In this document: positions 1 to 12,333 of the stretch, in pieces
How the letters are laid out: every line of letters starts with the position of its first letter
Position numbering within the stretch: the stretch's first letter is position 1
Position numbers and translations under genes: made by a program
Notes under the pieces: generated by a model
Database searches by the model: none
Told to the model about the DNA's origin: nothing
Seen by the model: only the letters and a program-made list of their open reading frames with translations
NCBI GenBank assembly: GCA_003339415.1
Contig: PDHQ01000057.1
Coordinates: forward strand, 1 to 64,000
Reading direction: 5' to 3'
Length of the DNA stretch: 64,000 bases
Source: Ophiocordyceps camponoti-saundersi (nom. inval.)
Lineage: Eukaryota > Ascomycota > Sordariomycetes > Hypocreales > Ophiocordycipitaceae

Positions 1-180
1 ATATTTATTTAAAAGAATTATTATAAGATAAGTTTAAAGTTATAAAATATTAAAAAATTATAAACTTATAAAAAAGCTATTATTTTATATAGCTAATATT
101 TTTTCTTTTTCTTTTCTACTTTATATAGGCTTATATAGATATAATAGTAATCTTTGCTTAGTTTAGGGTAGGTAAATTTT
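1..180. repeat. AT-rich RIP-like edge
   Basis: The first ~180 bases are strongly AT-rich, nearly free of CA and TG steps, and look like the RIPed block at 17-23 kb. They are probably the end of another mutated repeat lying outside the window. No motif identifies the parent element. Normal, mixed composition begins at about 180. Confidence 0.5.
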
Positions 181-340
181 TGCAATTAGTCGGAACTTTT
201 TACAGGCCACTGTATGTATGTACATGTATCCGTAATTTGCACCCCCAGCTCATCCCATCTTACCGTTCTCTACCTACCTCTACCCATCCCTAGGTACGTC
301 CGCAGGTAGTAAACGGTTCGTATAGCTGGTATACGAAAAC

Positions 341-1591
341 ATGTCCCTCTCTTTTCTCTTCCCAATCTCTTTTTTTTTTCTCCGATTCTTCGTTAAACAA
401 CAAACACAATCAATCAATCAAAAGCCATCTCCCCTTCTCTCCCCTGCACCGAGCACGAGGACTCATTACTCCTACATGCGTATCCGTCCCCGTACATACA
501 TATTCGTACACGCTACATACCTCACACCGCAAACACCCATAGAATACCTGTGTAGCACATACGCACAAGCCCACTAGCAACACCCTCCTTCTTCTCCCCT
601 TCGCCTCCCCCCCCCCACTCCCCTCTCTCCTCCTCTCCCTCTCCCTACTCCTCCTCCTCCTCCTCCTACTCCTCCGCCTCCGCCGCCGCCGCCGCCGCCG
701 CTTCTGTCACCTCTCTCTCTCTCTACCTGGACATCTCCTCGTCCTTCGGTCACTCTCGCCGTATCTCGACCCCCCTTCCTTCTGCTTTTCTTCCCTTTCC
801 CTTTCCCCCCCCCCTCTCTCTTTCTTTCTCTTCATTCATCCCTCTTCTGCTGTCCACGGAGTTGTCACGACCAAAATACCCAGGTTTTTACGAAGAAAGG
901 GGGGCGAAAAAAAAAAAAACTCCCAAGGAACAGCAACGGAGACGAGGCCCGAGCCGTATCAACGGTCGACACAAACCTCGAGGCCGCGCTCCGACCTCTT
1001 TTACCCCAACCCTTTCAATCTCAACGCTATCGGCCGAATAAAAAAAGAGCTCTCGCCCGTCTCCCGTGACAGCTTCTGTCGATCCCGTTCCCGCCGAGAA
1101 AAAAAACAACAGACACGGAGAGAGAGAGACAGCTTCGTCTGCGCCTCGACTAGGGCAAACTCCTTCTTCCCCTCCCTCCACCCCCCTCCTCCCCTCCCCG
1201 GGGACCGCTGCCCCCGACAATCCGCTGCCCTCCCGCCGTCGATCAACCGTCTCCCTCGCCACTGTCGCCGTCATCAGCCGCGATAAGACAGCCTCTCACC
1301 CACACACACTCACACATACGCACACGCACCCCCCCTTCCGGCTCCCCCCCCCCCCCCTCCCTCCCCTCCTTAGGGCCGTCCCCGCTGCCGCCCACTCGCT
1401 CTCCCTTTTCATGCTGCGTCGTCCGACGAGTCTGACCTTGGAACGCTACGGAACCGCCCGTCGCCTTCCGTCGAGGCTCTTGACGAGGTCCTCCGTCTCC
1501 TCGCAAACCTCCTACACTGGCCCAACAATTCCGCTCCAGTGGTCCGCTGTTTGAAAACAGCAGCCACGCAGCAACCCCTTGGCCCGACATC
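341..1591 (+). promoter_or_regulatory. Promoter and long pyrimidine-rich leader of the RRM-R3H gene
   Basis: About 1.2 kb of C/T-rich sequence precedes the start codon at 1592. It includes CTC/CCG triplet runs (about 600-705), CT runs and poly-C tracts. Open frames here encode only low-complexity proline, serine or arginine strings and carry no domain. Long pyrimidine-rich leaders are common for regulatory genes of filamentous ascomycetes. No transcription start can be fixed from the sequence. Confidence 0.5.
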
Positions 1592-3719
1592 ATGAGCCAG
1601 CAACCTCACGACATGGGCTTCATGGAGTACGTCTCTCCCGCTAATCGCTCTCCGAGCTCTTCCAGGCAAAATTACGGCACCGCCTTCGCCGCCGGCCTGT
1701 CGCTGCCTCGACAATCACAGCGCCCTCTCGACGCTCCCCTCGGCTCCTCCGTCCTCTATCCCCCCGACCGCATGCTCGGTGGCATCAACCCTCGCGCCAT
1801 GGACAACATGTCCGTCAACCCCGCCCTGCACGGCGGCTATATGCTGGATAACGGTCAGGCCTGGAACTATAGCACCGCCGGCGTCGCCACCGTCAACGGC
1901 GCCGTACATGGGCCGAATCGCCAGCGGAGCGTCAACCGCCGCGCCGCCCTGCCACAGGTGTGTCCTCTGCCTTACCCCTGATACCGTCCTCAAACAAGAG
2001 AAAAATAAATGCTGACCTGTCTTCCCTCCTCTTCAGACCTGGACCGACCATGGCGCCATGTCCTTACCAAACGCCCTGCAGCCCTTTCCCGCCAGTCTCA
2101 ACGGTAGTCATCTGCAGAATGGCGGCCTTCGTCTCGATCAGGGCCCGTCCCACACCTCCCCCGATCTCCGATCATCCGCCTCGGACGGCGACCAGCTGAT
2201 CCCCACCGCCATTGTCATCAAGAACATACCCTTCGCCGTCCGCAAGGAGACGCTGGCCTCCATCATGCTCGACATGAACCTCCCCCAGCCCTACGCCTTC
2301 AACTACCACTTTGACAACGGCGTCTTCCGCGGCCTCGCATTCGCCAATTTTCAGTCGGCCGATGATACCCGCCTGGTCATCGATGCCATGAATGGCATGG
2401 ACGTCCACGGACGCAAGCTGCGCGTCGAGTACAAGAAGATGCTGCCCGAGGCCGAGCGGGAACGTATCGAGCGCGAGAAGCGGGAACGTCGCGGCCAGCT
2501 CGAGGAGCAGCATCGTGCCCCCATGCTGCATCAGCAAGCCTCGCTTCAGTCGCTCGGCGCCATGTCTCAGTCACAGCAGCAGCAGCAGCAGCAGCAGCGC
2601 AGCACTTCGGGTCACCTAGGTATCGTTCGCCTCCTCCTGTCCTCCCCTATGGTCGCCTTCACGTGCCACCCTTTTCCTGATACTCACTGCCCCTCTGCGC
2701 TCCCACATCCCCAATCCCCTGCCCGACATCATCCGCTGATAAGCCCGGCCCATTCAATAGGCGATGTCGACCTCAACGACCCCCAGACGCTCGAGTTTTA
2801 CACGGAGCTTGCCATGTTCAAGCGCGATGAGGCGCGAGAGGTGCTCGTCTTCCCCCCGACCATCATCCCCGAGCACCGCCGATCCATCCACATCCTCGCC
2901 CACCACATGGGCCTCGAGCACCAGTCCATTGGCGAGGCCGACTCGCGCCAGCTCACCGTCCTCAAGCGCCAGCAGCCTTCGCCGACGGCCAACGTCCAGA
3001 ACGCCTCCGTCGTCAACAGCCTCGACATGCACAAGCGGGGGCTGAGCCGCGCTGCCACTTTCGACTTCGCCGCCGATAGGGAGTCGCGCGTCGCCAACAG
3101 CAATTATGCCCACGCCATGGGTCGTCAGGGGCCTACTCTCGAGCTTCCCGGTAGTCCGGACGGCAGCGGCATCCCAAACAACCTGCGTGCGGCCAAGAGC
3201 TTCGCCGACCTACGATCCTTCACCCCGAGCCCCTCGCAGGCCTCATCGAGCTACCTCGCCCCCGGCGCCGGCGTTGGCGGCATCGGCCAGGCCTCGACGG
3301 CCAGGTTCGGCGACTACATGGGCCACGTTCAGCAAGCTGTCCACCCGGGCACCTCGGGCACTCCCGGTCCCAAGGGCGACAATGGCCTCGCCGTGGGGCT
3401 CGGCGGCCTGAGCCTCAGCCCATACGACCCCGGCACTATGCAGGCGCGGAACGCACCGGGAGCCATTGGCAGCCAGCGCCCTAGCAACGCCAAGGCCGCA
3501 CCGGAGAGACAGCCTCGCGTCTCCGACTGGGAGTCGTCGGCAGCCGGCTACGGCCCTCGTGGCACCGGGTCCAACGGCCATGCGCAACGTGGCAGCGGTG
3601 AGTCAAGCATGTGTGCTGTAAGAAGTTGAAGCCGCGCCGCTGACGTTCTTTCCTCCTCCCAAGACTCATCGGAGAACGGCGTGCGTGCGGTGCCGAACAA
3701 GGCAGGCCGCTATCACTAG
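1592..3719 (+). CDS. cip2: RRM-R3H RNA-binding post-transcriptional regulator (Cip2/Pin4 type)
   Basis: Four exons: 1592-1957, 2037-2619, 2761-3597 and 3664-3719, with introns of 79, 141 and 66 bases. The frame is preserved at every join, giving 613 residues. An RRM spans about residues 178-255, with an RNP2-like VIKNIP and an RNP1-like GLAFANF. A charged helix and a short polyglutamine run follow, then an R3H-type single-strand nucleic-acid-binding region (about 315-385), then a long disordered Ser/Gly/Pro tail. Fungal proteins of this type (S. pombe Cip2, S. cerevisiae Pin4/Mdt1) act in cytoplasmic mRNA control under stress and in the DNA-damage response; that role is transferred from the family. 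The last exon is small, encoding only the final 18 residues. The ATG at 1592 was chosen because it opens the frame leading to the first good donor. Confidence 0.87.
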
Positions 3720-5521
3720 GATTCCCACGCCGTCATGTATCGTTGCCGACGGAGACGGGCCGGCATCAAGAAGATGTCCAAGTGGCGCCCGGGTTGCCTA
3801 ATTCTTTCTTCTTCCCTTCGCCGATTGTGTTTCTTCTTCTTTATTTTTCTTCTTCTTCTTCTTCTTCTTCTTCGCCCATCGGATGCCTATATTGTGCGCA
3901 TAACGAACGACTTGCTTATCGAAGACGCTGCTCGAGATACGACGATGTGGAGGTTGGCAGAGACGCGATCGCCTCAAAAGAAGCCGCCGACTTTTTATGA
4001 TGATGCCGACCGTATGAGAACACGGCTCAGGATACAGAACTTACTCATGGCATGGGCGACCACTTAATGAAAGACGACGATCCCCCCCCCCTGAACCGGA
4101 TCTCGCCGCAAGACCCCGTCTGGAACAAGATGCATGATCACATTAACCACCTAACATAACTGTCTGACGATTACCATGCTTTTTACACTTCGATTCTCCG
4201 TCAACCTTTTTTCCTCCTTTTCATCTTGTTCTTTCCGTCATTTATCTTTGTCTTTATTTCTACTGCTCGCCATTTGACGACTTCGATGTCTAGACAACAA
4301 AGTGTCCGAGTCGCCCAGAGCAACGACCATTATATACCCTAACTCAAACCTCTCCCCCTCTTCCTACCCGTAATATTACCCGTTTGGGCCTTTGCAGATA
4401 TACGATGTTGACGATGACGACGCACGATCCGTGGGCTGATGCGGACTTGGCAATAAGCGAACGGGCTCGAAACATGACACGGCGACTGGTGTGGGGTGTG
4501 CCGGATCTTATGAAGAAGCGATGCTTGCATGTTAAAGAGAGGGGGGGGGCCAAAAAAAGGGGGGGAGCGGAGAGGGGGGTGAGGGTCGACGGGAGAGGCG
4601 GTTCGAGTGATGGGGGGTGTGGGAAGAGGCGGAGTTTGTGGTACTGGTGGGTTGAGGGACAGAAAGGGGGGGGGGGGGATTCCTGTTGGGGAAAAGGGGA
4701 AGAGGCAAATCAACCGTGGTGGTGAAATGGAGAGGTTTTCGAGACGATGAGGTGGCGTTGGCAAGGCAAGCTCCTCTTGTTTTATCATCTCTGTTTGTAT
4801 CACTTGGTGTGTTGTCTCTGTTTGTCCTCCGGATCGCCACCGGAGTGTCATCGTCTGATGGATGACGGCAAAGAGAAGAGAAAAGAGGTCGGCGGAGACT
4901 GGCGTCTTGTGAGCGAGTACCGTTTTACATTTACAGAGGAGGAGTATGAGAGGGGGGTTTTAAGGGCCTGTGATTTGTGGTTGGCTTAACGACGGGGCAT
5001 GTGTGTATGATGAATTGATAGGTTGGATTGGGGAAGGGGAGGGGACGGTCAACTCTGTCCTGCCCTCCCTTCTTGTTTTTTAACGGGAATATAGGCGATG
5101 ATTGAAGATGAGATGCTTTTGGGATGCGGAGAGATGTGTGATTAGGGGGTGAGATCAGGTGAGATCAGATGAGATCAGATGAGATTAGATTAGATAAGAT
5201 CTCGAGACGGGACGATGGGACGAGGCGAGGAGGGGATGAGATGAGAATGTCTACACTATATACCCTTGCCTACCCATCCCAACCAGCCATCTGACATCAA
5301 CGTACATACATACATAAATGTACATCTCAACGGCATCAACAGGAGTGAAGGAGAAGAAAAAGGTGACAAGTGCCGGGTTGGTATATTACTCTCACATGAA
5401 GAAGGGCGCTCGTCTACGATGACAAGATGCAGTGAAGAAGAAAGAAAAACCACCCGTTTCCCCCTTCTCCAGCATCGAGACGAAATAATAACACAACGAA
5501 AGTGAAAAAAAAAAACACCAG
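3720..5521. other. Intergenic, 3' ends of two convergent genes
   Basis: This stretch lies between the convergent RRM-R3H and Edc4-like genes. It holds CTT runs near 3850, G-rich runs at 4540-4680, and a 10-base tandem repeat at 5151-5200. No frame here has a recognisable domain. The sequence most likely consists of the two 3' UTRs and their spacer. Confidence 0.6.
5151..5200. repeat. 10-base tandem repeat, five units
   Basis: Five consecutive 10-base units based on GAGATCAGAT, the last two with C-to-T and similar changes. The unit length equals one helical turn. The repeat lies in the spacer between two convergent genes. Confidence 0.85.
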
Positions 5522-8500
5522 CTAACGATAAGCGTGCGGCGCTCGAAAAGAAGCAAGCACGTTCTCCGAAGACCGAACCACCCACTCCATCTTTCCCTTG
5601 TCGACGTTGGCGAGGAAGGGATCGAGAGGGAAGCCGTCGCTGTAGGAGGCGATCATGGGGTTGAGACGCGTGATGAGAAGCTGGAGCGTCTGAGACGTGC
5701 TCTTCATTACGTTTTCCCAGTCTTGGCCTTCCCAGTTCTGTTGTGAAGAGAAGAAAGGATCGAGGTTAGCTCTCCATCGACAGGGACGAAAAGGGAAAAG
5801 GGGGGGAACCACTCACGTAGTTGGGCAGGTTATCCGCAAAGGCCCGAACCGCCATCTCGATCCAGTCAATCTCCTGCTTCAGCAGTTGGTTCGGCTTCAG
5901 CTCCTTCGAAATCGTCGCAATCACCACCAGCAACAGCAGGGGAGGCAGGCCCTCGAACGTGGTGGGCGAGTAGCCGCTGAGACAGCGCCTGAAGATGATC
6001 TGCTCGTGTCCGCTCTGGATCCATTGCATCATGGCCTCCTGCAGTCGTCCTTCCTGGATCCGCTTTTCGATCCGCTGCATCCGCTGCACCAGTTGATACT
6101 CGGCCTCGGCCTCGCTCTGTCCGCCCATGACGCCGCCACCGCTGACGCTCGACGCCGCCGCGTGCTCCGAGGCGGCGTCCCTGACCCCGATCGAACTGGC
6201 CGCCGCCTGCGAGCCACGCATGTATTGAGGACTCGCCATGTAGCCCTGGCTGGCGGCGAAACTTCCGTGGTGACTCGGCACGCTGCCCGGGCCGTACCCC
6301 TGCCGTCCGAGGGCGCCGTAGGCGCTGCCCATATGGGAGCCGGGGACGGCCGGGAGCTCGTGCACTGGCGGCTGCTGCTTGAGCTTGGAGAGCTCCACCT
6401 GCAGCGACGACTGAGAGGCCGCCACCGTCGACACCATTTCTGTCAGTCGGCCGACCTGCGCCATGAGCTGGTCGATCTTGTTGCCGTCGGCCGCGTGCTG
6501 TGCCTTGAGGTGTTCCACCTGGTCCTGGTGGTTCTGCTGAAGCTCCTGAGCCACGCGCTGGACCGCCTGCGTAACCAACTTGGACAACGTCACAGTCAGG
6601 CTCTGCGTCAGCGCTGCGAGCACCTCGTGCTGCAAGCTGGAGGCGACGATAACCCCCATCTGTTCCGAGACGGCCTTGACAAAGTCCCCTGAACGCAAGG
6701 CGCGCGGGAGTGCGCGTTGCATTTCGTCTCGGATCGACGAGCCGACCACCGGCTGCAGCGAGTGCTGGAGGTACTCCTTGACAGCTCGGCCGGCGTGATC
6801 TCCGACGGCAGGTATGACGAGCTTCGTGAACTGATGATGGATCAGAGACTCGAGCACCTTTTGCGTGTTCTCGTTGAGCACCTCGGACACCATGTCGAGG
6901 AGTTTGAGCTGGTGTTGGTTAAAGCTCTCGTCCCGGACCCGGGCTCCCTCGTCCATCTTCCCTTGCAACTTCCCGAGAGATGTACGAAGCGTGTCGGTCA
7001 TGGTCGCCGTCAGTCGTGCCTCCACGCCGGCCATGGCAGATTCGAACGCCTCCGGCGACACACTCTTAGCCTCGCTGCCGCTGCCCGACGCCCTCGTGGG
7101 GGTGGGCTCGACCGCGGCATCCACCCGATGAATGACCGTCTGATCCGACTCCCTGACCGTTGAAGGAGCCTTCTTCTTGCGCGACTTGGACTCCGATTTC
7201 TTCCCATGACTCTCCTTCAGCGGCGTGTCACCCTCTTTAGGGTCAAACTTGAACTTGAAGGGCACGCCTGTCGGAGACGGGTTCCGAGCCCAGTCCGCCG
7301 GTACGGACGCTCCCTTAGATAGCGTCTCCTTGCCTGCGGTACGGTTCGCGATGCGCGTCGGTCCGTGGTCGCCTCCGACCTCGGGTTGATGGCGGCTCCT
7401 CAAGTCGGTTACGGTCACGACAGCCTCCTCAACGGCGTTGACGCCGTCGAGCACCTTGTTGTCCTTGCTCCAGCCCAGCTCGCTCTGCCTGATTAGCAGG
7501 CAGGCGACGCCCTTGGAATGCATGGCGTAGAGCTCGAACAGGGTCGGCTCGTCGGCGTCCTGGAGCATTGCAGGATTGCTCAGGATGTCGAGACTGCGGA
7601 TGATTCCTCGGTTGGCGAAGGAGTACTCCCGAACGCCACTGATCACGGCGGTACTATCCGGCTGCGGGATCGACGAGTCCTGTGCGACGAGCCGCTGGGT
7701 GTACTCGGCCTGCGACATGTTCCGCAGGTTGTACTTGGGCGCCGACAGATGAGCAAAGTAGATGGAGTTGCGCGTCGGGTGTCCGATGACGATCATGCCG
7801 CTGGCCGGGTGGTACATGATGCTACAGACGGCGTCCGAGTCGCTGCCATGGGGCAGGTTGAACTCCTGAACAGGCTTTCCGAGCGCCAGATCCCACAGCT
7901 GGATCGTGTGATTCTGTTTCATGCCGACGACGATGTACCGGAGGGCGCAGCGCCTCTGGAAGGGCCGCTGCTTGTCGAGGAAAATGACCGACGTGGGCCA
8001 AGCCTTTTCGCCCTCGGCAACGCAAGACAGCGTCAGCAGCGGCTCCTTGAGCTCGAGCGACGTGTGTGCCGGCATCGGAGCCCGGGCGTCGGAGCCCTCC
8101 TCGACGGCCATCAGGTCTCGCACGTCCCAGAACTTGACGCGGCCGGCGTTATCGACCGAGACCACGACGGTGTCGTCCTGGCTAAATGCAAAGTCCTTAC
8201 AGGCCTTGGCCGTATTGATTCTCAGCGAGCACTGCTTGTATAGGCGCTCCGTGTCGACGACGCGGTCGTGACCCGTCTTGAAGAGGTTGTTCTGCATGAT
8301 GTAGGAGGGCCAGATGAAGTTGATGTACTTGCCGCGGCCGACGGCAAAGCACTCTGGATGCGCGGTCGAGGCTCGAGCTCTCGTTTTCTGGACGCCGTGG
8401 GGGCCGCCGTCGTCAATTGTCACGGCAGGGAGCGCGAAGCCATACTGCTCCAGATGGGCATCCTCAATGTGGTCTTTCTCGCCATCCTTGACCTGAACCC

Positions 8501-10139
8501 AATAAACCGTGCCGCTGACTCCAGTACCGATGATGGCTTCGCGGTGGATGCCGGTCTTACCCTCCGGGGCGTTGACAAGCATGGACACGTTGAAGATGCG
8601 GTCCTTGGTGTCGCCAAACACCTTGGCGTCCTTGCCGTCGTCTTGACGGATGACGCGCAGGCCGCCTTGCTTAGACATGCCGTACGTCATGTACGTCTGC
8701 GAGGCCGTGTAAAGGTTGCGGTCCACCTGATCGAATTCCTTTTTGAGGCGGGCAATGTCCATGATGGACTCATCGCGGAATAGGGGCCGGGGCTCGGTGC
8801 GGTCCTCTTGAAGTGTGATGGAGATCCAGGGTTTCATGGGCAAGTTGTAGACGCGCACCGGCGCGTGCTCCTTTTCCTCGATGACGACAATCTCTTCCTG
8901 GTCGGCGCTCTCCCAATTATCGGCAACAGGCTGCGCCTTGTCGGCCGGGACAGAAGCAGGCTCGCGAGAGGTTGAGGTGCTGGCCTGGTTTGCCGGCTGA
9001 GTGGCATTGTCGCTGACTGGCTCTTCGTCCGCCTGCGCAGCAGTCTCAGATTCGTCGGTCCACTCCTGGGCGTCCCGAGAACCAGGCTGCGAGGTCACTG
9101 GAGCGTCCTCCAGGGGCTGTTCAACATGCCGCTCGGCCGGCCTGCTTGAGTCTGGGCGCGCGTCGGTGTCTTGTGAGCCGGTCACGGCGTCAGAAGCGCT
9201 GGGCTCCTTACTCTTGTCGGCGAGACTGATTTTGTCGAACTCGGAGCTCGGGGGCGTTTGCTTGACAGGCTGCTGCGTCGAGCGATGCGAGTGCAGGGAA
9301 GACGAACGATCGGCGATGCGATGTCCGTGTTCCATGGGGCTTGCCACGGGACTCCGCTGACTGCCCTGGCGAGGAGGCTCGGGGCGGGTCGAGGTGACGG
9401 GCGAGGACTGGTCCTTGCTCTGGCCGCGAAAGCCTTGGGTGGCGTGGTCGCGTGGAGACGACTTCTGCAGGGTGCCCATGAGCTGCTGGTACAGGGCGGA
9501 CATGTCTGCGGACGATTCCTGCGTCGTGGGGGGGAAAGAGAAGGAGCTAACATTGGAAGCAGGGTGCGGGACATCGCTGAAAGACTCGGAGCGGGGAGGA
9601 TGCTGAGTCGGGGGCTGATACTGCTGAGCCGGCTGGTAATTATTGGACGGTTGTTTAAAGTGGCCGTGGCCGTGGAAGCTTTCGGTGGATTGAGCCTCGG
9701 AGCGGGACGTCTCAGCCAAGAGTGGCTGGTCAGTTTGGCTCGGCTTGGGTCGATTCAGTAGGTTGAGCAGATACGAGCGCGTGTCGGACGATGGCGAGCC
9801 AGAGGTGAAGGGCTTGTTAGGCTGTTGAGGCGGAGGCTGCTGCCGAGACTCATCGGGTTCGTTGGCACCCCTCATGAGGGCGGCCAGCAAGCCAGTCGGA
9901 TCGGCGCCAGACGGTGCAGGCTGATGGATCCTGGCGGCGGGGGGGTACTGGCCGCTCAGGCCGAAGCTTGCGCGATCGTGATCCTGCTGAGCCTGCTCCG
10001 GTGGCGGTTGAGGCTGCTGAGAGCTCGAGCCGCCAGAGCTACTGAACTTGAGCAGGTTCAGTAGGTTTGCCGTACGATCGGCTTTGCTTGGCATGGCGCC
10101 CGAATTGACGGGTGGCGTCGGCGCCGGGGGCAAATCCAT
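5522..10139 (-). CDS. EDC4: Edc4/Ge-1/Pdc1-like mRNA-decapping scaffold
   Basis: Two exons (10139-5817 and 5737-5522) with a 79-base GTGAGT..AG intron encode 1512 residues. Order of parts: a disordered N-terminus with leucine-rich short motifs (residues 24-31 NLLNLLK; 83-90 GLLAALMR; 123-130 YLLNLLNR; another near 213-227), a Ser/Gln/Pro-rich linker, a WD40-like beta-propeller at about 425-900 (with RVKFWDVRDL near 670), a basic linker, then long helical/coiled-coil segments (about 1080-1290) and an alpha-helical C-terminal domain finished by exon 2. This is the layout of Ge-1/Edc4 and S. pombe Pdc1, which hold Dcp2, Edc3 and the 5'-3' decay machinery together in P-bodies. Leucine-rich motifs of this kind bind the Edc3 LSm domain in other fungi. 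The assignment rests on architecture and recalled family style. Confidence 0.8.
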
Positions 10140-12084
10140 GACGAGACCAGGCTGGCGAGAGGGAGGCCAGTCAGAGCCCGCCTGGGCGCTGAATCGACGT
10201 CTGCCGAGGTAGATTTAGGCTTGCTCTCTCTCGGAGAAGGGGGATAAGATATAAAGACGGGGTAAGAACAGGAGGAGAAGAGGAGGAGGGGAGAAGGGAT
10301 GAGACGATGATGATAGAATGAGTATCAGAGGAGATGAAAGGTGAGATGAAGTTTTTCGACGTCGTCGCCCTTCTTTGGGTGGTTTTTTTTCTGCGCCAAA
10401 AAAGGATCGGCGGCGACAGCAGCAAGAAGAAGCAAGGCGGCGAAAGCCGTTGGCTGGCTGGTGGTTAGTCAGCGTCGAAATTTTACAGCAGCAACACCTC
10501 TCCGATCAGACTGCCTTCTGGGGGGCGCTACTGCTATCTCTCTCTCTCTTCACTATCGCGAAGAAAAGCAAAGGCAAAGCGCTTAGCAGCCCAACAAACA
10601 GTGAGTAAATTTTGGGCTCTAACTTCGGGCTTCCGGGCCGGTGCCGCTGGATGACGTGGAACCACTCGCTCTCCTCAACTCCGCACGCACTCTGCATCAG
10701 TGCCGAGGCTCGTCCAATCAGCGCTGTTGCGGCGAATATTCGGAAGTTGGGTTAATATTCGGCCTGTTCCTCTTCACCAACGGAAGGGATGTCATGGCCT
10801 CATGGGGCATCGTAGGTCCATCACTAGGTATCTTGCACTATCAATACCAAGGGCACACTTCAGACCCGAAGCCGTGGAAAACCGCTTACTATCACCGTCT
10901 TCGCCTGGTTTCTGTACATACATGTTCCATCGGTGCGAGTTTCGTGAGAACACTCCGCTTGGACGAAGACTTTCATGCGGTGAGCCGCCCTCATTGAGCC
11001 ATGTCGAATTGGATTGGAGTGTGGATCAGTTCGTCGATGTCGAAAGATTTGCCCGTTGACGTCCCACCCAGCTTCTACGCTGGACTAGCACACTGCATCA
11101 AGAGTGCCTGCATACATACATGCATACCTTCATGGCAGACACCGTTAATACATCTATGTACATATCCGTACAGTCTAACCTTTGACCAACACCCATGAGC
11201 CTACGCAGTACGACTGTCATGACTCACTCACAGCTTATGCTGCAGATTGCACTGATAGTGCGCTGAACGATTCATAGCCAGGTGTGCTGCGAGTGGTGTA
11301 GATGGACATATATTCGTAGACCGGCTTGACTTCAATCCACGCATCTAATGAGCGTCTTTCTCAATCTAACGGTAGCCTTTCCTCCTTGAAGTTTAAAGTT
11401 GAGGAATAGTGTTGAGACCCGACTGATATCAACTGACCATGCCTCGCCAAGACCTTCACATCATCTCAGTGTATGCACAGAGCGTGACCTTACAAAGAGC
11501 ATACCATGTTTGCAGAGGCTTTGCAAACTGTTGAGAGGTAAAGGGGAGTTTATCAAATAGAAGACCATAATAGTTGCTATTCCGTCACTGAACGTCCGAA
11601 GCAGACTCGGAATGTCACGAGCCGCGAAACTCTCGACGACTGCCTCGGTGCCGAGTAGGCCAGTCGGGTGTTACCCTGTGACTACCCGCTGCGGCAACTC
11701 AGCAACTTGCATCTGCATGCGGCGATTCTGAGATACCCAGCAGTGTATTCATGTTCCAGCCCGCCGCCTCTTTGACACGAGTTCATATATCTGTCTTAAT
11801 CAGCCAGACAGACAGTCGTTATTTAGGGGCTTGCAGCTCACGGGATGAGCGGGTGCCAGCATCAGATATCTTACCGTAGCTGTAGGAGGCTTATTCATGT
11901 GCCAGACAGATTTACGAGATGAAAACAAAGAGAAGAGAGTCCGAGAGATCCTTCGACTGACCGCGAAGGACTATATAAGAGACGTCGATCAATCTTTTTC
12001 TGAGTCGGCTCAGCTCAATCAGCCATCTCCTTCCAACATCACCTTTCTTTCTATCAAAATCACTCCCTCAAAGATTTGACCACG
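10140..12084. other. Intergenic, divergent promoters
   Basis: This stretch contains the upstream region of the Edc4-like gene (purine-rich at 10230-10340 on the + strand, that is, a CT-rich leader on the minus strand) and the promoter of the small SMP-like gene. At 10640-11900 base composition is ordinary and no frame is convincing. A decayed gene or transposon cannot be excluded. Confidence 0.5.
11972..11978 (+). promoter_or_regulatory. TATA box of the SMP-like gene
   Basis: TATATAA lies 113 bases upstream of the ATG at 12085. An AC/CT-rich, untranslated-looking leader follows. A clear TATA box suits a strongly inducible stress or sporulation gene. Confidence 0.55.
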
Positions 12085-12333
12085 ATGCCTTCGAACCCAA
12101 TGACGAAGTCGGACGCTGCCAGGATCCAATCCAACGAGGTAAGACCTCAACCCTGAGTAGAACCTGTGCAGGACTACTACTAACATCGTGGACACCAGGC
12201 CAGGAAGGGTGGGGACATGTCTTCGTCCGGGTTCGCCGCTCGGGCTCAGCATGGAGCGGCCATGAATGAGAACCGCGCTGCCGGAGGCAACAACAGCAAG
12301 GGACAGTCCGGCGGCAACGGTCAGAAGAAGTGA
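12085..12333 (+). CDS. Small seed-maturation-like (SMP) stress protein
   Basis: Two exons (12085-12138 and 12199-12333) flank a 60-base GTAAGA..CAG intron that contains a perfect TACTAAC branch point. The product has 62 residues. The N-terminus reads MPSNPMTKSDAARIQSNE and the next part has GGDMSSSGFAARAQ, the pattern of the SMP (seed maturation protein) family: 'MT..AA.RIQS...GG..S...FA.RAQ'. The tail is Gly/Asn/Gln-rich and ends in KK. Fungal members are small hydrophilic proteins linked to conidia and desiccation tolerance; that role is inferred. The gene is too short for routine ORF finding and needs the intron to be seen. A TATA box sits 113 bases upstream. Confidence 0.85.

Noticed and set aside
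1066..1554. 162-codon + strand frame upstream of the RRM-R3H gene
   Set aside because: Low-complexity Ser/Pro/Arg translation of the pyrimidine-rich leader.
5697..6692. 331-codon + strand frame over the Edc4-like gene
   Set aside because: Leu/Arg/His-rich shadow of the scaffold gene, which has better domains and a matching intron.
10640..11198. Three overlapping + strand frames of 65-119 codons between the Edc4-like and SMP-like genes
   Set aside because: No motif, no splice pattern and no codon bias distinguishing one frame from the others.
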